DNA from: Ostrinia nubilalis
Lineage: Eukaryota > Arthropoda > Insecta > Lepidoptera > Crambidae
Assembly (NCBI RefSeq): GCF_963855985.1
Contig: NC_087117.1
Span: 377,001 to 441,000 of the forward strand
Direction of reading: 5' to 3'
DNA: 64,000 nt
Part shown: positions 33,453 to 44,600 of the stretch, piece by piece
Numbering within the stretch: position 1 is the stretch's first letter
Layout of the letters: each line of letters opens with the position of its first letter
Made by a program: the position numbers and the translations under genes
The notes under the pieces: generated by a model
What the model saw: only the letters and a program-made list of their open reading frames with translations
The model's database searches: none
What the model was told of the DNA's origin: nothing

Positions 33453-34077
33453 AAATGGCGCTTTACTTTTCCGCCACCAAGTGTGTCATTAATTTCAAAA
33501 TGTAGACCATACACACACTTCAAATTATTATTGTTTCTTACAGTCAGCGTCAAACAGTTCGTGACACCCAGTGGCCAAAAAGTTACACAACCTTATTCCA
33601 ATGGAGAAGTTTCGTGATTGAAAACATTACATTTCACTGAATGGGATTAAAATATAGACCAAAACTAAAAAGCAGGTGAAGTTATTTTTGAAATCCATCA
33701 AGAAATGGCTGAGAGATTAAATATTTAAATTACCTCCATATTTTCAAGTGGAACTTAAACATAGGCGGTGCCGTGACGTCAGGCCACCTGTTCAAGTTTC
33801 AATCACAATACTTACTAGCCCTACACGAACTATTTGACGCTAGGGTAGCTTGGGGTCATTGGCCAAAATTCTACGTGCTCACGGACCGGGCTTTACTTGT
33901 TTATTCTCAAGTTTTTTTAGAGAACATAAAATAATTAATACATACATAAAATAATTAAATACTACTAATAGGAAATAAAATAATTATATTCATTAAAATA
34001 GGTAACATAATTGTTAGGGCAAGCATATTTACAACATACAACATGTAATGTATTTTTTATTATTATTGCAATGTTAA

Positions 34078-34197
34078 CTATTACGCTCGTTTTCACCATC
34101 AATCCCTAATTTTTAAGTGACCCCCATGGTAAGACATAACAGGCATTTTGTTTTCATAGGGGTCACTTAAAATTAGGGATTGATGGTGAAAACGGGC
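34078..34197. repeat. Inverted repeat (hairpin)
   Basis: TTTTCACCATCAATCCCTAA and TTAGGGATTGATGGTGAAAA flank about 65 bp, with GTGACCCC/GGGGTCAC just inside. MITE-like. Confidence 0.7.
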
Positions 34198-34231
34198 ATT
34201 AGTTTATTAATTAAGTTATTCGGAGTATGAC

Positions 34232-34447
34232 TAAAGCCTGGTCCGTGAGCACGTATAATTTTGGCCAATGACCCCAAGCTACCCATCCTTATCGCTCGCG
34301 CGTAATTATGTTGCTGTCGCGCTCGCACACTCACTGCGGGCGCCCGTCGCACAGTCGCGACAGCAATATAATTACGCGCGAGCGATAAGGATGGGTAGCT
34401 TGGTGTCATTGGACAAAATTCGACATGCTCACGGACCAGGCTTTACC
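34232..34447. mobile_element. Palindromic MITE, 'AAAGCCTGGTCCGTGAGCA' family
   Basis: TAAAGCCTGGTCCGTGAGCA and TGCTCACGGACCAGGCTTTA are inverse and the arms extend inward through CGCGAGCGATAAGGATGGGT. Partial relatives lie at 33838-33894 and 49766-49885. The two mirror-image open frames here are a product of the palindrome. Confidence 0.75.
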
Positions 34448-34468
34448 ACAATTTTGTGTCTATAGATC

Positions 34469-35235
34469 TAGGGCTCAACTCAGTGCCTGAGGTTTGGGAG
34501 CGGCACTAGAAGGGTGACAATGACATATTAAGATGTGACTGAGCATACAGGGTGTCCCAGAATGGGTGAATCACACTGATAGGGGAGGTAGCTCTACTGT
34601 TACTAATGTACTATCCCAAAAAAATATGAAAAAAATGCGATAAACTAGTCATCATTTTCAAAAGTTTGTTTACAGACAAACGAAGCGATCATGTACACAT
34701 TAATATTAGTAACAAAAAAGTACAAATAAACTCCAAACGCAGCAATTATAGCCAGATACTTAGGCAAAGCTGTTTTATTTTCACTTTTTCAAAATAAAAT
34801 ATTTTTTGTTTCCTTATGCGCTTTTTTTTTCATATTTTTTAGGGATAGTACATTAGTAGAGCTACCTATACCCCTATCAGTTTGATTCACCCATTCTGGG
34901 ACACCCTGTATAAAAGACAATGCCGGAAATTGGCGTCTTTTTTTTCGCGCGGCCATCGACCAAACCTTGTTTTTTTATTACAAAATAGTGTAATAAACCA
35001 AACTTACTATGACATGTATACCTCTAAACTCAGTCTGACTCTGAACTGAGTTACGAGCATTAGAAGTTTGATGATTTTACATACTAGATTTGCTTTTTGC
35101 GCGCAAGTTTTCTATGAAATTGGAACATTTACATAAATCTGGCATTGCCATTTGAAGTCTTGCTGACGTTTGACGTCCCAAAAGCTCCCTCCCGTGCCGC
35201 TCCCATACCTCAGGCACTGACTGAGTTAAGCGCTA
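34469..35235. mobile_element. TIR element with ends related to ACTCAGTCAGTGCCTGAGG
   Basis: Left CAACTCAGTGCCTGAGG..GGGAGCGGCAC and right GTGCCGCTCCC..CCTCAGGCACTGACTGAG are inverse. The same ends occur at 46609-47350, where one end has expanded into a minisatellite. A TA-MITE (34548-34908) is nested inside. Confidence 0.65.
34548..34908. mobile_element. TA-flanked MITE, CAGGGTGTCCCA ends
   Basis: Ends CAGGGTGTCCCAGAATGGGT and ACCCATTCTGGGACACCCTG are perfect inverse and flanked by TA. The arms continue through GCTCTACT..ACTATCCC. Mariner-like by ends and target; no transposase frame. Confidence 0.85.
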
Positions 35236-35255
35236 AACCTATAGCTAAAGATGTC

Positions 35256-35549
35256 GGGTTAGTAGTAGTTTCGCACGATTTTCCTTCGCACGAATGTGCG
35301 AAACGTCCCCTTTATATAAAAATAGTATTCGTTTCGCCCGGATTTATCAAAAGTATTAAAAACGGGTGCGAATCGACCCCTTTGAGAACTAGTACTCGCA
35401 TACAACTAGTTCAAAAAAGAGTCGATTCTCACGCGATTATAATACTTTTAATACATCGGGGCGAAACGCCTACTAAAAAAAAATATTATTGAAAGGGGAC
35501 GTTTCGCACATTCGTGCGAAGGAAAATCGTGCGAAACTATTACTAACCC
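35256..35549. mobile_element. MITE with long TIRs (GGGTTAGTAGTAGTTTCGCAC)
   Basis: About 294 bp. The arms share TTTCGCACGATTTTCCTTCG and ACGTCCCCTTT in inverse and make up nearly half the element. The 115-codon frame through the left arm is fortuitous. Confidence 0.8.
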
Positions 35550-35821
35550 AAGATGACACATCATTTTTATATTTGATAAAACTCCTAAAATCTGTAGGAG
35601 ATTCCATAATGTAAATCAAATTTTATAGTTGAGTCAACAATTAACTTATAAAATACAAAATATCACTGTGTAGTTAAGGAATATGATAAAAACACAATAA
35701 AAAAATAACAGGCAGCGGGTTAACATATTTTTTGTCTCACTCACGCCAGCATGTTTAAGTGAGAGGCAAATAAATTATGAGTGCCCAATGAGAAGTAGTT
35801 TTGCTAAGTAAGCTCATAGGA

Positions 35822-36047
35822 TGCATTTGCATTTTGCATGTCATAATAATGTAGCATGCATGTACGCACTTTGCATATCATAATAATGTCGCATGCATGC
35901 CCCTTGCCAGTCATAATAATGCAGCATGCATGCATGTACGCACTTTGCATATCATAATAATGTCGCATGCATGCATGTACGCACTGCATATCATAATAAA
36001 GTCGCATGCATGCATGTACGCACTTTGCATATCATAATAATGTATGC
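35822..36047. repeat. Tandem repeat, about 41-bp unit, 5-6 copies
   Basis: The unit contains TACGCACTTTGCATATCATA, ATAATGTCGC and a (GCAT)n core (GCATGCATGCATG). Units differ by small indels, mostly in the GCAT core. Confidence 0.85.
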
Positions 36048-36479
36048 CACTGTAAGTGGAATACTCGGATTCAGTTTATTTCATTTAACTACAATTAATT
36101 TATTTAACCATTATTTAATTAAATTAATACTGTACATTGGAATTTATAGAACTGATGCATTAATGTGTTTTAATACTATGTGTGTAATAAAATCAAATTA
36201 TATTTTGTTAAGATTCAAAAATTTCATAGTAAACAGATCGAGGCAACTCAAACATACTGTATTTCTTAATTATTCATATTTTTCTTCACTAAAGTGATAA
36301 AGTGGCATGTGCGAGAGAGATAGGTAGACTCAATCAATCATGGAATTAGCATATGAAACTGCTCTGATAAAAAGTTAATATCGTCCCAGGACCAAGTTTT
36401 GTAGATTATTTACAAAAGTTTTGACTATAATGTATTAGGAACCCTGCAAGAAATATGAAATCTCAAGTCGACTATGTGT

Positions 36480-37308
36480 ATGTCGCAGTCAAATTGTATA
36501 ATCCGCCGTTCTACATTACAGCTAGGCATTTTGCATTACAGCTCTGTTTTGTAATACGGTGGCTTAACGTTTAGGCGGATTGAATACAGCTGAATAAAAA
36601 TCCGCCGGAATGTATTCGGCGCCAAACGTTCTTCAATACGGCTAGCCGTAATGTAAAACAGCGTGTCATTACCCGCCGCTTTGATAGTTTTTAGTTCCTA
36701 TTTTCAATACCGTGGCGCTGCCGGACAAAGTGGCTATGGATTCTGGTGTTCGGCGGAATCCTACACAATAATATTATTAGTGTAAAAATATGAAATCATG
36801 GCTGTGACCGGTGAAGATAATTTTATCTTAAAGAAAAATAACCCAGAAAAATGACTAAAACTTTATTGTTTTGAGTTACCTGTTCCCTGTGATCATTTTT
36901 AATGTCTAAAAAAGACTAAAGCCAAATATCTAATTAATTCTTAAAATGTTTAGAAAAGTCTAATTGTTTTGAGTTACTTTTTTATATGGCTATCCCTTGT
37001 GATTTATAAATAAATAAAAAAAAATACTGAAGCCAAATATATTATTTAGTATACAGTAACGAAGATAATAATTCTTAAAATCTGTCTTATTAAAATTTAT
37101 TTTCATTAAACATTGTTTTATTTTGTAAGTATGGTCACCCTACAATCTATGGTAGTACGATGCGGCTAAACGTGGGCCGCCGTATTGAAGAACGTATCGC
37201 AATGACAATCCGCCTAAACGTTAAACCGCCGTATTACAAAACAGAGCTGTAATGTAAAATGCCTAGTGGTAATGTAAAACGGCGGATTATACAATCCGAC
37301 TGCGACAT
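36480..37308. mobile_element. TIR element, 829 bp, with TIRs of over 100 bp
   Basis: Left ATGTCGCAGTCAAATTGTAT and right ATACAATCCGACTGCGACAT are near-perfect inverse. The arms continue through ATTACAGCTCTGTTTTGTAA. The centre is AT-rich and non-coding. Confidence 0.8.
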
Positions 37309-37315
37309 GTATACG

Positions 37316-37473
37316 GGACTATTCCCACCTCTCGTTCCCACCACTGCAACTCCTGTGTAGCCAGGATCTACAGCTTGACCGCCAATAACCCAACCAGTGA
37401 AGGTCAAGTTTGTCCCGGGGGAAAGTTAAACTGTCATTGGACCCGCAACGAAATTAATCAGAGGAACATAGAA
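37316..37473 (+). repeat. 'GGGACTATTCCCACCTCTCG' dispersed repeat, longest copy
   Basis: Directly abuts the TIR element ending at 37308. Carries the full CTTGACCGCCAATAACCCAA to AATTAATCAGAGGAACATAG stretch seen in parts elsewhere. Confidence 0.75.
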
Positions 37474-37836
37474 CTAAGCAATTTAATGTAAAAGTAGTTC
37501 AGGGACCTGACATTTGAGGAATTGTCGAGACAGTGTCCTTTTTAAGCCTTTTTGGAGAGTCAGGAAAATCATCCGACTGGACGTGAACGTAATTCTTAAA
37601 CGCAATGGTGAACTTAAATGAATTTTTTACCAGTTTCTAGTGAAGACTTAAGCTACCTGCCTAATTTTTTTCAGATTTTTGTGATAGCTAGAAATACCCC
37701 ATTCTCATTACTTTCTGAACACCCCTCGTAATGCGACTCTGGGTTTCGAACTCGGCGCATTAGTTGGCATCTCTCTTGTCATTGGTTCCCAAAGTGACCT
37801 TTAAAGGGGGGCGCGGGCCATCTGTGTACTTTAGTA

Positions 37837-38144
37837 CAGTAGAACGCCGATCATCCGAACGCCGATTAACCGAATCGCCAATAAATTATCCGAATCGGTT
37901 CGAAGCCTAATATAAAAAATTAAAACCAAGTAATTTTTGATTTATTTTGTTGGAACTCAGATATATTTCAACTGAGCGTTATTGTAGCAGTTCTACAATA
38001 TCGCTCAGTAGAAATATGTCTGTTTGTTAAACTTATTAAAGTTTTTTCTATGTGCGAAAGTTCGTTTTTCTCTATTACCAGTCTATGTCCGATTATCCGA
38101 ATCGACCCCGGTCCCAATTAATTCGGATAATCGGCGTTCTACTG
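37837..38144. mobile_element. Pogo-like TA-flanked MITE
   Basis: Ends CAGTAGAACGCCGATCATCC and GGATAATCGGCGTTCTACTG are inverse and flanked by TA. CAGTA..CGATTATCCGA ends resemble pogo/Tigger-type elements. The AT-rich interior has an inner CAACTGAGCG..CGCTCAGT inverted pair. Confidence 0.75.
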
Positions 38145-38269
38145 TATAAAAAACCTGTGATTGCTCAGAGAATGCATTCCAGCCTGCTCGATACGACCAA
38201 TAAATAATCTAGACTGGAGGAGGGGAGCGCGGAATATTTGTATGGTCGAAAGGGGGCGCGTCTCAAATA

Positions 38270-38605
38270 AGTTTTTTTTTTATCCACAACGAGGAAGCTC
38301 TTGGCCTGTATCTCACCTGATGGTAAGTGACGATCAGGCCGAAGGTGGAAGCGAGCTTCACCCGGAATCCTCAACCACGGAGGAACTGGCTATCTTACCT
38401 CTAACTGCCGGAACACAACAATGCTGTTAACATTGTTGTTATGGCGACAGACTTAGGTAAGATGGTGGTAGCTAGCCAGGCGGACTTAGAACAAGCCCTA
38501 CCACCAACCAAACCGAACAGAAAAATCTGCCCCCACTGGGAATCGAACCCGGGACCTCTGCGTCTGAAGCAGGTGGTCTTACCACTAGACCACAGAGGCG
38601 GTTTG
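38270..38605 (-). mobile_element. tRNA-headed SINE just downstream of the THAP/zinc-finger stop codon
   Basis: On the minus strand it starts GCCTCTGTGGTCTAGTGGTA (A-box-like) and has GGGTTCGATTCCCAGTGGGG (B-box-like). The body is GTAAGATAGCCAGTTCC..TCGTCACTTACCATCAGG and it ends in an A run (T run at 38271-38281). The head begins about 40 bp after the TGA of the zinc-finger gene, so it probably forms much of that 3' UTR. Not a functional tRNA: the anticodon stem is imperfect and body sequence follows. Confidence 0.8.
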
Positions 38606-38645
38606 GGAACCAATGCTCTAGGTCTCTATGGTAAGCCATGAAAAC

Positions 38646-41600
38646 TCAAAAGACCCTAGGAGGCACGTAATCCTCATCATTATCGCTATCCTCCATATGC
38701 TTCTTCGACTTATGCCGTTTAAGATCAGACCGTTTCTTCGTGGCGTACTCACACTTATTGCACTTATACTTTTTATCGTCACACAACTTTGACTCTACTA
38801 ACAACTTGTTTTCATCGACAAAATTACACACGTCTTTAGGCTTATGGGTTTTCATGTGGTACGCTAGGTTTATATTTCTCTTCGTTCTATAATCGCATAG
38901 ATGACATTTGTATAGCGTTTTTTCACCGTGTTGCTTTTCGTGTTTTGCAAATTGACTGGAACTGGCGGTCATATATCCGCATAGCTGGCACATTAATATC
39001 ACTTTAGCGTGGGCAGCCATATGCCTTCTGTACTCCGCTGCGTTCGTTGTCTTAAAATGACATTGGACGCAGTAATACTCGTACAATCCCCACGTGATTT
39101 GGGCTATGGTGTCGGATCTCCGTTTGTCCAGTTTTTTCTTTTCTAGGTTTTTTTTCTTTTTCTCAGCTCGTCGCTTCTTGAGCAGTTTGACTAAAGGCAT
39201 ATCGTCTTCGTCGGTTTCGTCGGAAACCTCGACGGTGTCGATGTGAGGCTCTTGGATTATGACATCGTCTTCGTCGCTTGAGGTTAGCAGGCTGATGGGG
39301 TCGTGTTTTCTGGAACAAAGATACAGAGTTGGGGAAATGTTCTACAAATATAATAATAATAATAAATCTTTGGACAATTTCACACAGCGCCAGCTAGCCC
39401 CAAAGTAAGCAACTTAATGCTTGTGTTATGGGTGCTAGCTAACGGATATACTACTTATATACTTTTTTTTTAATACATAAATATTATACATAGTCACACC
39501 CAGACCCGTCACAGAAATTAAAATTCATCATTTCAATTTCTGCCCGGCCGGGAATCGAACCCGGGACCTCTCGGCATAGTAGTCCGTTCTGAACCACTAC
39601 ACCAAACGGCCGACTAAAAAATATAACATGGTTTATGATGGCGACATTGATAGGTACTATTTAATTTAATTTTACATTGGCATTTTCTTAATGATTTGAC
39701 ATTTATTTTATTAATATATCGAATCCTGTAATTTCTGCACGTCTGCGAGCAGACTAAACACATGATCCTATTTTAATATTGTCACCCTGTATTACTGTGT
39801 TTTTAGCAAACAAACGTTTTGAATTTGAATTCATCATTTAAATTTTAAGCCATAAGACTTCTACTGCTGAGTACAGTGATTTCCATAATGAGCGATTGTT
39901 AGCGACCTGCATCCAGCGCCTTTCTGCTACATTATGAGGTCTTCGGTCCACCTTGTGCCCATTGCCACTTCAGCTTGCTAATCCGCTAGGCTACGTCAGC
40001 GACTTTAGTTTGTTTACGGAACTCCTCATTTCTCATTCGATCTTGTAAAGAAACACCGAGCATAGCTCTCTCCATAGCACGTTTATGATTGGGGCAGGCA
40101 GTAGCGCGCTTGGATCCAAGTCCACTTGCATGGCAGGCAGGTTTCCATGGCTATCCTATGGCGGCTATACTATCAGGGGACACTAAACCTGTATTAGGGG
40201 ACACTGCACCTCTATAAGGGGACACTGCACCTCTATAAGGGGACACTGCACCTGTATAAGGGGACACTGCACCTCTAAGGGGACACTAAACCTATATAAG
40301 GGGACACTGAACCTATATAAGGGAACACTAAACCTATATAAGGGGATACTGCGCCTCTATAAAGGGATACGGCACCTATACAGGGTGTCCCAAAAACAAT
40401 GGATAACCCTGTAACCATCAATGGGCCTTGCCATGGTCTCCCTAACGTCCAATTTTGACCCCAGTAAAAATATCACCGTTTTCAAGATTTTGGAGTTTTT
40501 GTGCATTTTTAGAAAATTGCCACCTGCGATTACTTTTTCTCATGCCATTTCTACAAATGAGGATACTTTTCAATCTAGTTTTTTTCCTTATCACAAGGGA
40601 TAGTTGGGCTATCAAAAGAAAAGATTAAAGTTCAACAAACTAGTTTAAAAGTATGAAAATTTTAAGAAATTGCAGAGAAGAAGGAAAAATTAATTCATTG
40701 TCTTGCACTTTTGATCAGCCGTCGTGTAAAAAAAATGTAGGAAGACCATCATGCCCATCACCTTAAAAACTTCCTTGGTTAATTGAGATTCTAAAAAGGT
40801 ATCACAAGCCTATGTATTCTGTATTATTTTTATCTAATGGCTACTTGAATAGCAACTAGTATGAAAACTGCAAAAATGAGTTTTTCTCGTAATAGTTAAA
40901 CTAGGACTGCATAGTGGCATTAAATACAAATGGATAATTTTTAGCGTAGGAATTTTAATAAAGCAACATTTTATCCCCCAATGCTTTCCATGTTGATCGA
41001 TTGGTAGCGGCCTGCGTCCAGCGCTTCCCTGCTACCTTTACGATGTCGTCGGTCCACCTTGTAGGTGGACGTCCCACGCTGCGTTTTCCGGTACGCGGCC
41101 TCCATTCCAGAACCTTTCTGCCCCATCGGCCGTCAGGCCTATGTTCTATGATGAACACTTTATCATCATCATCATCATCATTTCAGCCATAGGACGTCCA
41201 CTGCTGAACATAGGCCTGTACCCCAATGATTTTCATAATGACCGCTTGGTAGCGGCCTGCATCCAGCACCTTCCTGCTTACCTTTATGAGGTCGTCGGTC
41301 CACTTTGCAGGTGGACGTCCTACGATGCGCTTTCCGGTACATAGCCTCCACTTTAACCCTGCTGCCTCAGTTCTGCAAACTACTGTGCCCTGCTCATTGC
41401 CACTTCAGCTTGCTGATCCGTCGAGCTATGTCAGCGACTTTAGTTCGTTTACGGACCTCCTAATTTCTGATACGGTTTCGTGAAGAAACCCGAGCATAGC
41501 CCCTTCCATAGCACGTTGTCCAAAAAATCCACGTTTCCGAGCCGTGTATTATCACGGGTATCTGTCTATAGGCACATTTATAAGGTGTAAAACAAAAATT

Positions 41601-44600
41601 AAGTAATCACAAAAACGCAGAACGGACGGCCAATGGGGCAACAGGGTTCAAGTAGAGGCTACGTACCGGAAAGCGCATCGTAGGACGTCCACCTACAAAG
41701 TGGACCGACGACCTCATAAAGGTAAGCAGGAAGGTTCTGGGTGCAGGCCGCTACCAAGCGGTCATTATGAAAATCATTGGGGTACAGGCCTATGTTCAGC
41801 AGTGGACGTCCTATGGCTGAAATGATGATGATGATGATGATAAAATGTTGCTTTATTAAAATTCCTACGCTAAAAATTATCCATTTGTATTTAATGCCAC
41901 TATGCAGTCCTAGTTTGACTATTACGAGAAAAACTCATTTTTCCAGTTTTCATACTAGTTGCTATTCAAGTAGCCATAAGATAAAAATAATACAGAATAC
42001 ATAGGCTTGTGATAACTTTTTAGAATCTCAATTAACCAAGGAAGTTTTTAAGGTAATGGGCACGATGGTCTTCCTACATTTTTTTTACACGACGGCTGAT
42101 CAAAAGTGCAAGACAATGAATTAATTTTTCCTTCTTCTCTGCAATTTCTTAAAATTTTCATACTTTTAAACTAGTTTGTTGAACTTCAATCATTACTTTT
42201 GATAGCCCAACTATCCCTTGTGATAAGGAAAAAAACTAGATTGAAAAGTATCCTCATTTGTAGAAATGGCATGACAAAAAGTAATCGCAGGTGGCAATTT
42301 TCTAAAAATTAACAAAAACTTAAAAATCTTGAAAACGGTGATATTTTTACTGGGGTCAAAATTGGACGTTAGGGAGACCATGGCGAGGCCTATCGATGGT
42401 TACAGGGTTATCCATTGTTTTTGGGACACCCTGTATAAGGGGGACACTAAACCTGCATTAGGGGACACTGCACCTGTATGTATAAGGGGACACTGCACCA
42501 ATATAAGGGGACCCTAAACCTGCATTAGGGAATACTGCACCAATATAAGGGGCCACTAAACAAGCAACTGCATATCTACTCACTCGCTAGGGGCGTCATC
42601 AATTTCCACAGTCTCCATGGCGTCCATAGCATCATCTTCAACGGGCGCGTCGGGGTCGGGCAGCAACGCGCTGGGATCTATGTCCACTTGCACTAAGCTT
42701 TATGAGGGGACACTAAACCTGTATTAGGGGACACTAAACCCGCTTTAGGGGACACTAAACCTGCATTAGGGGACACTGAACCTCTATAAGGGGACACTAG
42801 AACTATTTAAGGGGACCAAACCTGTATAAGAGGACACTGCACCTCTATAAAACAAGTAAGTGTGTATACTCACTCGCTAGGGGCGTCATCAATTTCCACA
42901 GTCTCCATGGCGTCCATAGCATCATCTTCAACGGGCGCGTCGGGGTCGGGCAGCAACGCGCTCGGGTCTATGTCCACTTGCACGCTTTCCAGCACCATTA
43001 AGCGTCTTCCATGGCTTACATAAGCTCTATGATTGCTCCCATGGCGACTATATGAACTCACTCACTAGACGGAGGGAGACACTATGCAAGTAAGCATCCG
43101 TGTCCCATTGTCAGCGTCCGTAGCAGCTTTATAAGGGGACACTAAACCTGTTTTAGGGGACACTAAACCTGTATGAGGGGATACTGCACCTATATAAGGG
43201 GACACTGCACCTATTTAAGGCGACACTAAACCCGCTTTAGGGGACACTAAAGCCGCTTTAGGGGACACTAAATAAGTAAGTGTGTATAGTTGTATACTCA
43301 CTCACCAGGAGCGTCATCTACCTCCACAGTACAAAGCGGCTGTATCAAGACACTAAACCTATTGTGAATGCTGGATTTTCCATGATTTCCATGGTGGTTT
43401 TGGCTATGTAAGAGTAACTACTTACTCGCTAGGAGCGTCATCGATTTCCACAGTCTCCATGGCGTCCATAGCATCATCTTCAACGGGCGCGTCGGGGTCG
43501 GGCAACAACGCGCTCGGGTCTATGTCCACTTGCACGCTTTCCAGCACCATTAGGCGTCTTCCATGGCTTACATAAGCTCTATAAAGGCTCCCATGGCGAC
43601 TATATGAACTCACTCGCTAGACGAAGGGAGACACTACACAAGTAAGCATCCGTATCTCATTGTCAGCGTCCGTAGCAGCTTTGTAAGGGGACACTAAACC
43701 TGCATTAGGGGACACTAAACCTGTATTAGGGGACACTGCACCTCTATAAGGGGACACTCGAACTATTTAAGGGGACCAAACCTGTATAAGGGGACACTGC
43801 ACCTATAAAAAGGGACACGAAACAAGCAACTGCATATCTACTCACTCGCTAGGGGCGTCATCAATCTCCACAGTTTCCATGGGCTCCATGGCGTCCATAG
43901 CATCATCTTCAACGGGCGCGTCGGGGTCGGGCAACAACGCGCTGGGATCTATGTCCACTTGCACGCTTTCCAGCACCATTAGGCGTCTTCCATGGCTTAC
44001 ATAAGCTCTTAAGCTCTATAAGGGCTCCCATGGCGACTATATGAACTCACTCACTAGACGGAGGGGGACACTATGCAAATAAGCATCCGTGTCCCATTGT
44101 TAGCGTTCGTGGCAGCTTTGTAAGGGGACACTAAACATAGATAAGGGGACACTAAACATGTATGAGGGGAAACTAAACCTGCTTTAGGGGACACTAACCC
44201 AGTTTTAGGGGACACTGCACCTGTATAAGGGGACACTGCACCTGTATAAGGGGACACTGCACCTGTATAAGGGGATACTACACCTATATAAGAGGACACT
44301 AAACCTGTTTTAGGGGACTCTAAACCTGTTTTAGGGGACTCTAAACCTGTTTTAGGGGATACTGCACCTATATAAGGGGACACTGCACCTCTATAAGGAG
44401 ACACTGCACCTATTTAAGGGGACACCATACGTTAAAATTAAATGTACTCACTCGCTAGGAGCGTCATCGATTTCCACAGTCTCCATGGCGTCCATAGCAT
44501 CATCTTCAACGGGCGCGTCGGGGTCGGGCAACAACGCGCTGGGATCTATGTCCACTTGCACGCTTTCCAGCACCATTGAGCAGTCTCCATGGCTTACATG

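Noticed and set aside
34173..34465. Mirror-image frames starting MTPSYPSLSLARNY on both strands
   Set aside because: Produced by a palindromic MITE; the similarity is the inverted repeat itself.
35145..35492. 115-codon plus-strand frame
   Set aside because: Runs from the end of one TIR element into the arm of another MITE; no domain or composition of a gene.
35822..36047. CRISPR-like array
   Set aside because: The units are contiguous with no unique spacers, and the genome is animal.
38520..38605. tRNA gene on the minus strand
   Set aside because: A and B boxes are present but the anticodon stem is imperfect and a SINE body with an A tail follows. The same applies to 39541-39613 and 48246-48320.
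42866..43613. 63-codon frames ending in VEIDDAPSE as independent small genes
   Set aside because: They are cassette copies of exon 7 without an acceptor; the frame starts just after a stop codon at a GTG, not a credible start.
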